A stretch of 64,000 bases of DNA from Telmatactis stephensoni. Taxonomy: Eukaryota; Cnidaria; Anthozoa; Actiniaria; Isophelliidae. Both the position numbers and the translations under genes were made by a program. Below the pieces are notes generated by a model. That model was not told the origin of the DNA. It ran no database searches and worked only from the letters and a program-made list of their open reading frames with translations. Of this stretch, positions 12,354 through 25,727 are shown in pieces (positions within the stretch are counted from its first letter, which is position 1; every line of letters starts with the position of its first letter). The DNA lies in NCBI GenBank assembly GCA_029948255.1, contig JALIZF010001002.1, positions 1 to 64,000 of the forward strand, given 5' to 3'.

Positions 12354-12500
12354 TGTCTAAAAAAAAGTTAAACACAACTTAAGGATCATGGTATTGACCA
12401 ATTAAGAGAAAAAAAGCATTTTTCTAGCATAGAATTATCATATACATGGAATTTCTTACCTTCATGGGACATGTGCTTTAGTGATACTTCCAGAAAAGAT

Positions 12501-12972
12501 AAAGATGGCGGTCTTGCACGTGACTAGTCACCAGGCCCCTTTTTCCACAGGAAACCCAAGCGAATATTAGCCACTGACCACTAAGTATTGCAGAAATTAT
12601 TGAATATATAAATAGGCCATTAAATACAAGTGCCAAGTATTGAATACAAATGGCAAAAATTGAATAGAAATGGCAAAATATCACATATAAATAGGTAAAT
12701 ATAAACTGAAGGATTTACTAAATAAATATGGGAACTCACTGAATGTATAAGTGGTTTTTTGAATAAAAAATTGAATTGTAGTGAATATACATGACCGCTG
12801 AGTCTGAATAATTATTGAATATATATAATTGGCTTTAATATCGAATATAAATTGAACTTTATTAAATATATATATGGTTTATTGAATATATATTGGACTT
12901 TATTGAATATATATATGGCTTATTGAATATAAATTGAACTTTATTGAATATTGCAACATTCCGGCAACCATA
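12501..12972 (-). repeat. Right TIR of HECT/integrase transposon (472 bp)
   Basis: Inverted copy of 4083-4558. It starts about 150 bases upstream of the HECT start codon, so it may act as that gene's promoter, as the left TIR would for the integrase. The right flank TACGTC (12973-12978) is the target duplication. Confidence 0.95.
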
Positions 12973-12978
12973 TACGTC

Positions 12979-13980
12979 AGCCAAAGTCTAGACAAAATGT
13001 GTGTCGCGTGGGGAGAAAAAAAAAAGTCAGCTGGAATGTGTGTGCATAGAAATTTTGATAAATTTTATTGTTCCCCAAATTGATGCTTGAAAATCGAGCA
13101 CATTCCTTTGCTAGTAAAAGAATTGGCTAACTAATAGCAGACTGTAAATCTTTTTGTTTTCTTTTGTTTTCAGTAACAACATTACTAATACAAACCAAAT
13201 AGTCATTTTTCTTTCATCTGCAAAGTAACTCTAGAATACATTAGACACTTAAATTTTATTATTTGAAAATATTACAAACTGAATGGGCAACCAAGCAAAT
13301 AAACTGATGGCTGTCAAAGACCATGCAGCTTTGGCATCTAGCTTATGTAAGACCACAGGTATCCCAAGCTGGCTCTATTCCTTGGGCTGGGCACGAGTAA
13401 ACGCACCATTGTGCGTCTAGTTTAAAAAGTTTTTGTTTTATTTTTTAAACAATACCGTTTTTGTCTTCATAAAAGATAATTTGTTTATTTTGCTGAAAAT
13501 GCACTTTTGTTGTGACTTTGAAGTCATAGTATAAGTGAACTAGACGCATAACTGCGTGAACATGGGCTTCCTGTCATAATTAGTGATAAGCTTCATTTTT
13601 ATTATGTATAACAATGTACAATTTAGCTATAAAATCAATATGTAATGATAGTTCTATCAAACAAGCTACGCATCTATTCTTGAAAAAGCGACTTATTATC
13701 CAATTTATCTTCAGCTTCAGTAATATGTGTTATATCTGTGTGCTCATTGCTAATATTTGTACAATTAATAACAACATCTTAATACAATGTGTTATTAGCT
13801 TTAAGCCATGTAAGTGCTGCTTGTACAGATGTTGGTCTGACAGCTTCAAAATATATATGACCTCTAAATTGTAGTTTTCTTTTCAACTTAAGCTTAATAA
13901 TGCCAGATCTCGCTGGAGGATGAGGCAGAATGTTACATGTGATATCACATTGCATTGGTACATTGCAAATAGAGCCTTTA
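12979..13980. other. Flank, no gene; weak inverted repeat
   Basis: No gene was recognised. Around 13385-13565 the sequence GCGTCTAGTT and its complement face each other within imperfect arms of about 35 bases (GGGCACGAGTAAACGC against GCGTGAACATGGGC), suggesting an old MITE. Confidence 0.4.
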
Positions 13981-13982
13981 AT

Positions 13983-16900
13983 CTAACGTTGCTGACCTTT
14001 AGGCATAATTACAATGTTTTCATGTACAAAATGCTGTGCTATCAATATTTGTTCTAATTTTCGTAGACATTCAAGTTCAGCGGGTTTGTAAAACTGTTGT
14101 CGCGTGCCATTGTTGAAATTTGATGGTAGTTGTGTGAAGTTTGTACTACGAAAAACAGTTATATGAAATAAAGGACAAAAAATAAATATATAAATAAACA
14201 AGCATGTTTACACTCGTTAAACTATCTTATTGCCTATTAAATATTATATAGATAAATTCTAATGCGTGCAAGTTTTTCTCGAGGTCGTAAACGCTGAGAA
14301 ATTCTATCAGACCCTATCTTTTATCAAAGTGACCAAAGTGCAAAGAAACAGTCGTGCAAATAAATTAAAATTTGTGGAGATATCTGAAGAAATGTTACAT
14401 TATTAAGAAAACGCTCTTAAATTCAACACTTTGTCAGCTTTGCCTCCTGAGTATTTGGTCAGCTATTGCACATTGGAACTCGTCAATGTCCTCCTGAAGA
14501 ATTAACATTTGTACAAATAATGACAATTATGCTCGTGATGATGGCATCCATGCCAGTTAGAATTGTAAATGAAAATGATGAGGGCTCCTCAAAAGTCTTT
14601 GCGCCATTTCTAGAAGTATAGTATATATTCAACAATTCTGAGTGAAGTGTGTGTCAATATCCAACCTAATGCCTTCCGCAATCTGTATGAAAAAAAAATG
14701 ACCCACCATTTACACAGTTGTTGCAAGAGATTATTGCCTACAAATACCTTGATTTTCTTGTTGCCTTTAACACAAAAACAACCGTAGCTCACTGCATCTT
14801 TTTGCAAAGGGTGTGTCATTTTGCATGGCACCCAGTGTCCCGGCAGTCCCGTTCACTAATGAACTTTCTAAGTACTTCGAAAAACTGGGCGCTATCCTCA
14901 CCAGTGCCCAGAGGGTCTATTAGAGAAATAGCATTGTTTTCGAAGTTCACAACCTGTAGAGGTAATAATGTCTGTAAAATACGCATTGTCTTGTGTTGCG
15001 TATATTGTGTTACTGCTACTCACGCCCAGCCTCCAGTGATTGTCGTTCCAAATTGACCAGGGAAGATTAACTTTCAATACTTTGCAAGATTTTTCTGTGA
15101 AATAAAATTTGTCATGCGATGATAATACTCAATATCCAGTGACAAATGCTTACAGTCTTTAAGTGGTCTTTTACCTTTGATCGCCATTTCTTGTTGTCTT
15201 TAACAATGTTGTAGAAAAGACAGTTGCCAGTAATCACACGCTTCCCCTTGAATAAGTGTAAAAGAACATATTGTACTACAAAATGTTAAGAAAGAGGGTA
15301 AAAGTGTTTCTTCACTTACCAATTTGTTAGCTTTCCATTCTAGAACACTCATGAAAGCATCAATTACCTGACAGGAAACTAGATGGGTAGTAGAGTGATT
15401 TTCCATCGCCCGTGAAAGAAAAAATGGCGAAACTAGTTTGTAGAAGCTGATAAAGAACAACGGAAAACAATGGGTCTATAGTCTACTACTAATTATTAGT
15501 TACCCAAATCTTTTACGGGCAAAGGATAACCACTCTAAAAGCGTACTTTATGCAATACGTCTTGGAAAGAAAGAAGGAAAGAAAGAAAGAAAGAATCAAA
15601 TGAAAGAATAAATATTTGGAAAAGTACTGATTTCCGAAACTGAAAAAGGTTTTTAACTAACCTCGTCATTAACCCAGCCTGGCTGCCATTCTCTTCCTTC
15701 CATCAATGTCACCATCAGCGCTTCATCGTCACGAGGCATTCGCAACTGGAGAGTTTTCAAGGACTTCCAGGTTACTTTGCCTACCCGACGATGAGGCGCA
15801 TCTGTGTTAGACCAAAATCTTTCAATCTAAAAGGTGAAATTGTTAGGTGCAAATAGAGTTAGATATGCAAATATGAAATACATACGTGTATGAAACATTT
15901 TTCGGGAGTTTTGATTGTTACTAGTAACCCGACAAATACTTGCACTAATATTCCAGAGCCAGTAAACATGATGTATGCAGCACTCACTTTTGAACCTAAC
16001 AATCAGTGAATCTAGAATGACTGATTTCTTTGAAAGTGATGCCCCCTTGCTGATTCTTGATCGGATCTAAATGATCTTGGAAAACTTGATGCCCAAAGAC
16101 GTCCTGGACTAATGGCACTTTTGGCCATTCGAATGAAAGTGGATCTTGCTTGACTTGAGACAAAAAGCTGATAGACAGCATATTGTTCTTCTCAGAAACC
16201 ACTTTTCCAATGAAGAACAATGTACTGTTTGTATATGCTATGGCAACAAATTTTGCAATTTGCAAATACTGGTCAAGTCGTAAAATTTTTCTGTCCAAAA
16301 TCAAAAAGGATAATCTATCTTTACTTTGCCCTTATACCTCTTTACACTTTGATTTGTGCTTGTTGAGCTGCTCATGGTTTTTCTGGTAGAGCAGTGAAAA
16401 CCGATTTTAGTTTACTTTGATGCAAATCACTCAGAAGTATTAAAACTTTCACTGGGCTTACTGGTGGATTAACTTTGGTCTCTTGCGCAGTGTACATTGC
16501 CCTCATCTCTTGTCCTTCTCTTTTTGTAGTCTCTAAATCAAAAAATACAGTAGAATGTTTTCCAGAGAATGAGGTACTCTGATCTCAAAACTGTTTTGCA
16601 GGAAAAAGGGAAATATTTCATTTGTCTGTACATGTATTTACGCTTATTCATTCACAGACTTTAAAAGTGGTGTTTATTGAATTGTTCATTCATTGTCTCT
16701 TTTTCTCTTTTAGGCTGTTTTTTTCAGTTTGTTCTTTTCATTTCTTAATAAACATTTTCTAAATAAAGGAAGGGGACATGGAGCCTCATTTTTGATTTGA
16801 TGTTCTGACTGTTTTATTTGTTTTTTTTGGCTCTGCACTATAAGTATTGATTTTCCCATTTTTTTTTACTTCGGGTTTGGTTGGTTAAGATCCAATCAAC

Positions 16901-18150
16901 ATGCAGTATTGTGGTTTCTGTCCTTTCGATCACAGTGGGTAAAAACGTCAATATTTCATTGGAGTCCACTTTATGTGAGATGACATCTGATTGTTTTGTT
17001 TCCTTGTCAACATAATTATCAGTTCAAGGTTTGGACAGGATTGCATTAGAGGCAGCACAGACCTAATAACACATGTAGATGCAAACTGTCTCAATACATA
17101 CCGTTTGTAATGATGATCGAAGGTATTCAGTTGTTTGTTCTGATTTAGCTTTTCTTTAGAGCTACAAGCTCAGCCTTCATGCTACTTTCTACCCTGTTTT
17201 TCTGCAGGAAATTGAAGAACAACAGCTATCAATCCGAACAACATTTCTTTAGAATATGTTTCAAGTTAATTGCGCCTTTAGATACCATTTTTATTTCTTC
17301 GTCCAAAACTTTCTGTCTGAATTGAAGCTCCATCAAAGTCTTGTCGTACTGTTCAATCTGCAATATATGAGCAATACAGCAGTAAAAGAATGGAAAGTTA
17401 AAGACAGTTGTAAAAGAGAATTAAACTACTTGAATTCTAATTACCTGACATTTATATTCAGCACTATCTTTGTAATTCCTTTCATTATGAATTCTTTCAT
17501 TTTCGACCGAAGTGCTTACTTATACAGGCTGAGTAGTGAGTAATCAGTTAGTGCTGGGGATAGTCATAATAATCATAAGTGATTTTTGTACTAGCGGTAT
17601 TTTACCTTGCTTAACTTGTTCAAACCCTTGATATCAATTTTCCCTGACTCCAGTTACGAAAGGTTTTGGAATATTTCATCCTCTGTCATATAGTGGCCTT
17701 AAGCCATCGAAATGAGTACGTATTTAGTTCGTTACTCCTTGATAATTTATTTCCATTCCCATCATCAACATGCTGTTGAATTTGAAGGACTTTCTCCCAG
17801 CATCATTGACTAAGCCTTGCAAGGAGTCTTAGCTTTATAAGATCCTGTAAAAGGGGAATAGACTTTCAAACATTGATATCCACAAACTAGATTTCTGAAC
17901 AAAAAGTTGTCATACCGAATTCTTACCTTTTGTCTAGTCATGCCTTTGTAAATTTGCAAGTATGAACTTAGTTATCTGTCCACGACCTTATTTGAACCAT
18001 GTGGGATGACTTCCATAGATTCGGGCGCTTTTTCATAAAAGCATACAATCTCCTTCTTATATCTTTCGCCGTCTCCAAAAAGTCCTCACCTGCACTACGC
18101 ACTTGTTGATTGTTTGCTGAGGAAGGATTTCTTGAAACGGAACTTGGTAC
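13983..18150 (-). pseudogene. Decayed gene with Ulp1-like (C48) protease end
   Basis: Several exons remain on the minus strand with recognisable splice signals: about 16020-16300, 15664-15830, 15320-15369 and about 15182-15300. The protease part is at 14.7-15.06 kb. Ulp1-family landmarks are visible: IWNDNHWRL (catalytic His), ISLIDPLG (catalytic Asp) and HPLQKDAVSYGCF, where the Gln is kept but the Cys of the usual SCG is Tyr. The pieces lie in different frames and stops occur, so I call it a pseudogene. Upstream fragments near 17.6 kb (DEIFQ, KIDIKGLNKLSK) and 18.05 kb (AGEDFLETAKDIRRR) may be its N-terminal exons. Ulp1-type peptidases cleave SUMO-like proteins and are common cargo of metazoan DNA transposons; no TIRs were identified here. 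Confidence 0.6.
15565..15595. repeat. (GAAA)n microsatellite
   Basis: Imperfect GAAAGAAGG/GAAA run. Confidence 0.7.
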
Positions 18151-18847
18151 ATTTCAGAAAATTAAAATTTGTGATATGACAGAAAAAAATGCGCCAAGTT
18201 TGTAATTTAACAGAACTATCTACTGATTAAGTGGCACAGGAAACCCAAGAGGCTTGATAATGATCTTTATTTCTGGTGCCAAATTCAAAACAAGAGGGCG
18301 CAAAGTCTTGCACCTTTTCTGTGTTACTTTGAAGAATAATTTTAGATCAAAATGTTGCGATAAATGTGTCTTGAAATAAAACTTGCTATTATTATGAGTA
18401 TATAGTCTATTCCACTTAACAAGTTACAATATATAACACTTATTGTAAATAATTTTGGGCGCGTAAGTCAATGATAGGGCAATGACGTCGTCAATGATAG
18501 GGCGAGGACGTCATCTGACAGCTGACTATAAAATGTGATTGACACAGAGAGATTGTGTTCATTTCTCTTTGATTAACATTGGGAACAAGTGGAAAGTCTA
18601 ATACTAACACTCTTGAATAATAGTAGTTGCAGCAAGGTGAAGCATTATCAAATCAGAAGGTACTCGGCTTTCAACCTTACAGGTTTGTACGTGGCAGAAC
18701 AACAACAACAAAAGATGAACATCACTTTTTGGTAGTGTCCCCCCGGATCTTTTGTTCAAATACAGTTTGGAAGTTTGGAAAACTGAAGTAAACTGTTTAT
18801 GTGGTGGAGCATATAATCATGCACAATCTGATGAGGATATGGACTAT

Positions 18848-18937
18848 TAGCCTCCTATGCAGACGTTTTTAGTCTCGGTCCAGTAAATTTCCCTCGCCAC
18901 AAACGCCTGCTCAGCAGAGCGCTACATTCCATTCCCA
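18848..18937 (+). repeat. Left TIR, RecQ/DUF6589 element (90 bp)
   Basis: Inverted match to 26318-26407, including the long shared block CGCCACAAACGCCTGCTCAG. It ends about 80 bases before the helicase ATG. Confidence 0.9.
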
Positions 18938-19020
18938 ATTCTGGCCAATCACAGCTAACCTACTATAATCGGGTAGCTTAGAGCTGATTGGGTAATATTT
19001 CGCGCAACTACGAAAACAAA

Positions 19021-21174
19021 ATGGCGTCTTTCGACGAAGCAGTGAAAATAGTTTGCAGTAAATATAACTTGAAGGAGTTAAACACTCATCAAAATGAAGC
19101 TTTGATCAAGTTCGTGCTAGAAAAAAGGGATGTCTTTGTCAATCTACCGACTGGAAGTGGAAAATCTATGATATATCTTGCACTGCCGTCGATAGGATGT
19201 ATACTGATATTTCTGGTCATATAGTCGTTGTTTCACCACTGATCAGTCTAATGAAGGATCAAGTCAGTAGCCTTCGGGGGCTTGGTATATCAGCAGTAAG
19301 CATGAGTGATATAAAAGATGAAGAGATTAAAGATATTGAAAATGGGAACTTTTCACTTGTGTATGGGACTCCAGAAGCTTGGTTAAAGTGTGAACGATGG
19401 AGAAAGTTGTTGAGTTGCAGTATTTACAATTCCAAGTTGTGTGGCATCGCTGTGGACGAAGCTCACGTTATAAAGCAATGGTTAGTAAATCTGTGGATTA
19501 TCAAGAGTATGCCTTACTTTATTTTATTTTAATTTATGTATGCTTACAGTGAGAACGCAAGAACCGTGAACACTTGATATTTTTAATTCTTATATTTTTC
19601 TTTTTCTAGACTTACTACTGCTTGAAACCTTCTGAAAATGAACCATTGACTTCAAAATATCTTAATATTCAAAACAAATCATTTTTTCAATGGATTCACA
19701 CAAGGGATAAACTAGAAAAAAGAATGAAAAAAAAAAACCTCACAGTTTGAGTATCCACACTTGTACTGTAATTATTACTAATACTAACCAATTATTTCAT
19801 ATGTTCTTACAGGGGGACCTCGAATAACACTGCTAAAGCTGCATTTCGGGAAGCCTTACTCGATGTTGCATGAACTTAGAGATCTAGCACTGAATGTAAA
19901 TATGATTGCCTTAACTGCAACATCTACAAAACATACCAGGGAGACCATCATTGACAGCTTACAGATGAAAAATCCTCACATAATTTATGAGGCTCCAAGC
20001 AAGCCAAACTTTGCCTATTCCATTATGTATATGGGAAAAAAAGAAACTGTTGATACATATTTTCATTGGTTAGGTAAGGAGGTGGAAGAGTTAGGTGTCC
20101 ATACCCCTCGTACTATAATATATTGTCAAACAATCATACAGTGAACTTTAGTATACTCTACCCTCAGGGGAATACTTGGAAACAAGTTGTTCACTGCTGA
20201 CTTAAATGACAGGAGGCATGTACTGCTGAAAATATTATTCATGTACACCAGAATCTAATAAGAACTTGGTACTTAATGCATTCCAAGACAAAGATTCAGA
20301 AATACGTGTTTTAGTGGCAACTATAGCGTTTGGAATGGGCATTAATTGGAAAGGTGTTAACCGTACTATACATTTTGGATCATCCAAAAACATTGAATCT
20401 TAAATTCAAGAAAGTGGACGTGCAGGAAGAGATGGAGAGCAAAGTTCATCATTCGTACTTTATCAAGGATTAATGCTTAATCATGTCAGCAAAGATATTA
20501 AAGAATAACTCAAGACTGTATGCTGCAGTAGAAAGCATTTGATGAGCGATTTTGATTTAGCTTCTTGTGCCAAACAATGCTCGTGCAAAAGTCCTGAATG
20601 TGGAATTTTTACAAAATTTCCTTATGTTCCAGCAAAGAAGATCTCACCCAGTGTCAGCGAAAAATCAAGGCCAACCACTGATGAACAACTTCATAGGGTT
20701 TTGACTTCACTTTATTCCTACCGTGATTCATTAAAGCAACAGGTACAGACCTCTACTGCTAACATCAAGAACAGTCATGTGAAATTTCTTATTAGTTTTT
20801 CTGAACTGCAAATAGATCAAGTCACTAAGAACTGTGATAAACTGTTTACCATTACTGACGTGATGCAAAATGTATAAATATGGGATGTCAAACATTGTAT
20901 TAAGAATTGTCAGTGAAATCTTTGGAGATGTATCCATGAATATGCAAGTACTAATATACAATTGGAACTGGAAGAGTCTCTGAAAGATGATGATGACTTT
21001 GGTGACTGGAATTACATCTTAGAATATGGTGCCTTGTTTGATTTAGCAATGGAAAACTTGTCTGCATCTCTACTAGACGCTTCCATGAATGAGGTTCTTA
21101 ATTGCTCTAATAATGATGATCTTCCTCATTCAGTTTTGAGCGCATTGGAACTTATGACATTTGATGTTGACTAA
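19021..21174 (+). pseudogene. RecQ-like DNA helicase, broken
   Basis: An SF2 RecQ-type helicase is recognisable in order: HQNEALIKFV, Walker A LPTGSGKS, motif Ia VVVSPLISLMKDQV, the DEAH box (IAVDEAHVIKQW), motif III (IALTATSTK), VLVATIAFGMGINWKGV and motif VI ESGRAGRDG. A spliced intron runs from the donor at 19482 to an acceptor near 19811. The frame shifts near 19195, again near 19850 and around 20150. In-frame stops lie just before the GRAGRDG motif (about 20401) and near 20506. The tail (20539-21174) has a Cys-rich patch (CAKQCSCKSPECG) and an acidic end. In life it would unwind DNA 3' to 5', perhaps during transposition; this copy cannot make a full protein. Confidence 0.8.
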
Positions 21175-21813
21175 TATAATCAATGGCAATTGATGTTGGT
21201 TAATATAATTTAACACAATTTAGTATTTAAAGATATTTGTTTCCAAAAAGTTCCAAGTGAAGAGTTCTCTGTGAAACTGGCCTAAGTGACTTTTTTTGTT
21301 CAATGGTATAAAATGATATGATTCTGTTTCCTATGCTTAAAATATCAAAGTCTGGACATCCTCCAAATAGTCACTTAGGTCGTTTTTAAAGGAAACCCTT
21401 CAACTGTGTAACCAAGTGTTTTGCTAAAACTCCAACAGCCACATGTATTTTATACTCAACTCATATTTTATAAATAAATCTATGTACATTACAAAGGTTT
21501 TTAGATCAAATAAAATAACTGTGTTGGATAAAATCAGTAGAGAATTTTTGTATTCAAAAGATACCGAACTCATTTCCTCAAAGAAAAGCAATCACACAAT
21601 TATTATTCAAAATCTCTACAACTAATGTATAACATTGACTTTAGGTAAATCTACAGGTAGGGCTGTAGCCAAACTCTCTGCTGAGGCACTTTTAGCACAA
21701 AATAAATAATAATAGTAAAAATTAATTTTGTTTGTTAAAGCAACAACTAATATTGTTTTGCTAGGGCATGTCATACAGACTACATCCCTGACTGTCCTTA
21801 TGTAACAATCATT

Positions 21814-24800
21814 CTATCTAGCTTTAATTCCAAGAACAACATTATTTTTGTGACCATTAATCCACTTGTACATAGATGACATGTCCAAATCTTTCAGGTG
21901 ATCCCTTTCAAATTCTTTAAAATGACTGTAAAGTCTTTTGTCATGTCTTGTGAATATGTCTGTGGTCACTGCCCTTGTTATTAAGGTGTCTAGGTCTCTT
22001 TCAATGTTACTCTGAGTATGAGTACCAGAATCAGTTACTCTTTGCAAGCTGTCGTCAAGTCTTTTCATTAGCCCTCTCATGTCCCTTTCTGCATTGCAAA
22101 TGCGCTCAACTGCCTTCTCAGTGACATTTGGCCCTAGGTTTTTAATAGCTTGCTTCAGAAATCTGTTGCTGTGCTCCATGTCAAGATCAAGTGGTATGTT
22201 TCTTCCAATGCCTCCAAATGTGTTCACTGTTCTGTTCCATATAAAACCTCTCAGCATCTCTTGGAGACAGAAGGGCATTGATGAGGAAAGACTGGTAAAG
22301 ACATTCCAAAGCATATTTAGTACTATGTTTCCCATCAGCTCTGAAGGTTAGTAGAAGAAATTTATACTGCCTTATAATCCTATTGCCATCCCCCTCTGCA
22401 ATAGCATCAAGAAAGTTTAGAAAAAGTAATCCATCTTCCAGCAAGGCACAGTTGTAGTTGTAAATATCATCAATGTTCTTTGTGTCTTTCTTGGGCAAGA
22501 GCGAAGAGGAAGGTTTGAATTCTCTGATGGTGCATGACATGAGTGACTTTGCTCATGCTTTCTCCTGCTAGCTCCATCATATTTAAAAGTTGCCTTACAG
22601 CCTTCAACCCTACAGGCATATCGTCCATCAGTGGTTTGTGATTGCTGATTTAACGGTCCTCTTGTTCTTGTGTCCTGAATGATTTGGTTACAGATGTCAT
22701 TAACACCAACAGACTCGTTGGAAAGTAGCTCATCAATGATTTTGGCTGCTGCCTTGTGTAAATAGTGTAGCTTCTGCTCTTTGCTTGCATTGGCTATATC
22801 ATCTGGCATTGGGAATTCAGTGGGGCTTGAGAACTTGTCATTGATACCTAAGACTTTCATTGTGGCAGCTACAACCCTTGACTTTATCACGAGCACCAAT
22901 AAGTCACGATCTGCTCTGTATACTGTTTTGGGGTCCTCTTTGACATTTCTTCTATTAATTAGTGTGCGGTCTGAGTATAAAATGCTGGCATCACTCTCAG
23001 ATTTACAATTATAGAAGCGTTTAAGAATTTGCTGTAAAATGTAAAAGTACATTTATTTAGTATTCTAGCCCTCCCTTTCCCAATTAAATAATTGTATATC
23101 TTTGAATAAAATATTTTTGATTTAACACTGACATACTGATGACCCTGTTTATATATATATATCAGATGGCAGACATGGCTTGCACAAAAACATTAAAAAT
23201 AATTTATACAAGCAATACATAGTGCAGATATCTCTGGATATGTAAGATGTAGGTCAATCAAAAAGCAACATTTGGCTTTGAATTCCTTTGTGTAACCAAG
23301 TTTGCTTTTAGAAAGATCTTCATCTCCCAGTGTTTTTGTTGCACGGTATAGAGACATTCAATAGAAGTTCATTATTGTGCATATTTTTTAAAGAATAAAT
23401 TACATTATTGTACAATGAATTGAATAAAACTTACATCTTTATAACAGTAATTATAAGAATTAGGTGGAGCAAGAGTCAAAATACTTGCATAGGAGGCTAT
23501 AGATGAGACAAAACAAAATTACTTACTGTCAAAATTTTCACAGCTGCATGCAAATCACCAATCTGCACATTGAAGCCTTCAAGGCGTTCTTCAGCACTAA
23601 ACCCATTGCTCACTGAGTCAATGACATTCACTGCTCTCTCCACTGAAACCTGATCTCCAGTGAGAATTTGAGGATCCAATGTGTCTTCTGTGATTTTGGG
23701 GAGGTAGGTGTGGAATTTCTGAAGTATTTCCAACATTTCTGAATTCTCATTTTCATTTTTGAAAATCACACCAAGTGGAACCTATATATATGGGTGTGAC
23801 AAAATTTACATTAGAACTAGTATAACCATGTACATCTTCCCTTAGATTGGTTTTCATTAACGCATGAAGCAAAGTGTATTAGTTGAAGTGTGAAAGTCAA
23901 ATAACAAAAGAACACAATGAAATTAGGGTGTAGTAAAGAGTGGATACACTTTCAAGGGTTAATGAAAACCACTCTACTGTTTACACTCTAGTCAAATAGA
24001 CACAAAAGAAAACAATGGAATTAGGGTCTGCTAATGTGTATTTGTCTACTATCTATTTCATGGGTTAGAGTGGTTTTCATTAACCTGTGAAACAAAGTGT
24101 AATAGTTGAAGTGCAATAGTCAAATAACAAAAGAACTAAATGGAATTAGGGTGTATTAGGGTGCAATACACTAAAGTGTGTTTCATGGGTTAATGAAAAC
24201 CACTCTATTTCATTATTATAATAATTAGTTCAAAAAAAACCTCAATGCATTGAGTAGATGAAATGATGAAAATATAAGAATGAATGAATAAATGAAAGAA
24301 TGAATTGATCTCTATTACAAATGCAAGTATTTTACCTTTTCAGGACTTTTCAGACATTTCTTTTATATACTTATGTTGTATGTGTTGAATGCAGGCCTCC
24401 TTCAGTGGGTTGAAGCAATTGAAGTAGCTTATAAGGATTCTTGACACAAGAACAATGTAGTTATGCCTTTGCCATTTGTAATCATCCTTTTGAAGGTAGG
24501 AACTTGATGTTTGGGACATCCAGAATTTCTTGTTTTGCGCCCTCCCATTCAAACTGATTTCCAGATACTCTGTTTATTACAATCTTGTGATTAACCCAAT
24601 GCACATCTCTATTTTGCATGCCCATTGTCATGTCTTTCCTCTTCATCACTAGATCAATGTTGTTGAAAACAATGGAGTACCCTGGATGGCATGTTGCTTT
24701 ATGCAATGAAAGCTTGTCTTTGGCCTTTGCTAATTTCTCTTTTGACTGACAATTTCCACTTGGGTCAAAGGATTCAACATTTATTTTCAAGTTTTGAATT

Positions 24801-25727
24801 TCACAGCTTTCTTTGACAATTCTAGCTTGTGCTTGTTTCAGTTCAAAATCATGTTCTTCACCCAATGTATTCATTTTATCTAACGTACCTTGATTTGAAG
24901 TGGTGATCTTCATCTTTGACAATCTAATCAAGTTGGCCTAAAAGTAACGTTTATCAATATGGAAATGATGAAAAGAATGATATAATATTTTTAGGCCGAG
25001 AAAAAAAGTAACAGCCATTTAAGTATTAAATTATTATAAGCTGGAACCAGTTAACGATATCCATTTGTGTGCTATTGACAGGGACCACAGACAGCACCTT
25101 CAAAATTGAGAGGCTGGTATTTGAAAATATAAAAGAAGAGCTCCTAGTCAAAAATGTTATGAAATACAGGATTTAGTACACACGGCCCTCCCCCATCTCC
25201 CCCTTCTCTGATTGTTAAGAAATGTCAAACATAATTTATCACCTCTATAGATCCATGATGCCAAGTGTGGTGGCAGTTGCACTCATCTGTGCATTTCTCT
25301 GTTTGAGTAGGAGAGCCACGCTCGGTAGCCATGTCGCATTTTTTTAGAACCAGCTACTGCCATTAAAAACGCAGAAAAAATTGGCGCTTTGGTCTTCCAT
25401 TCTTCACACAGCGATTTGAAATTAAAATTCACAATGTCTGATTTTTGTGTCTTTTTTTCCTTGAACACAGACCAGAAACTTCACTACAAACAAGGCAAAG
25501 AACCTTCTCAACCACGAGTTTCTTGAGATCAAGGCACTTGAGTATCGCTTTTGCAATCCTTTGTTGAGGGCCATGAGCGAGCACTTTTCCGAGTAATTCA
25601 TACTCCTTTGACAGATGACGCTGGAGTGACTCTGGAGCTCGTTTGACCCTTGGGAATACTGATGGGAGTTGATGTTAATAAGTTCAATAACACTGAATTT
25701 GGAGGAAAATCCAAAGTTTCCTGGCAA
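21814..25727 (-). pseudogene. DUF6589-type transposon protein, broken
   Basis: Exons with GT-AG junctions on the minus strand: about 25283-25727, 24337-24937, 23527-23781 and 21814-23031. Features include a C2H2 finger (CRVEGC...HEQSH), PGYSIVFNNIDL, EGDGNRIIRQYKFLLL and IWNRTVNTFGGIGRNIPLD followed by MEHSNRFLKQAIK, which I associate with the DUF6589 family (from memory). Frame shifts occur near 25453 (an A run), 24500, 22530 and 22240. It is probably the transposase or its partner in this element; the catalytic residues are not established. It faces the helicase gene, with about 640 bases between the two 3' ends. Confidence 0.7.
23848..24206. repeat. Cluster of short elements with GGTTTTCATTAACC ends
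   Basis: The 14-bp end GGTTTTCATTAAC(C) and its complement GGTTAATGAAAACC occur alternately, bounding units of about 110-130 bp that share AAAGTGTA..TAGTTGAAGTG and AATTAGGGTGTA. This is a nested array of MITE-like units in an intron of the DUF6589-type gene. Confidence 0.75.

Larger units (their letters stand above)
4083..12972. mobile_element. 8.9-kb DNA transposon with integrase and HECT ligase
   Basis: The ends are TATGGTTGCC and GGCAACCATA. The 6-bp target duplication TACGTC lies at 4077-4082 and 12973-12978. The TIRs (4083-4558 and 12501-12972) differ by about one substitution and one 4-bp indel by eye. The cargo is one plus-strand DDE integrase gene (4570-6075) and one minus-strand HECT E3 gene (7795-12353), both readable without disruption once introns are removed. 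Near-identical TIRs and intact genes indicate a recent insertion. A 6-bp duplication fits a retroviral-type integrase. I cannot assign a named superfamily with confidence. Confidence 0.9.
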
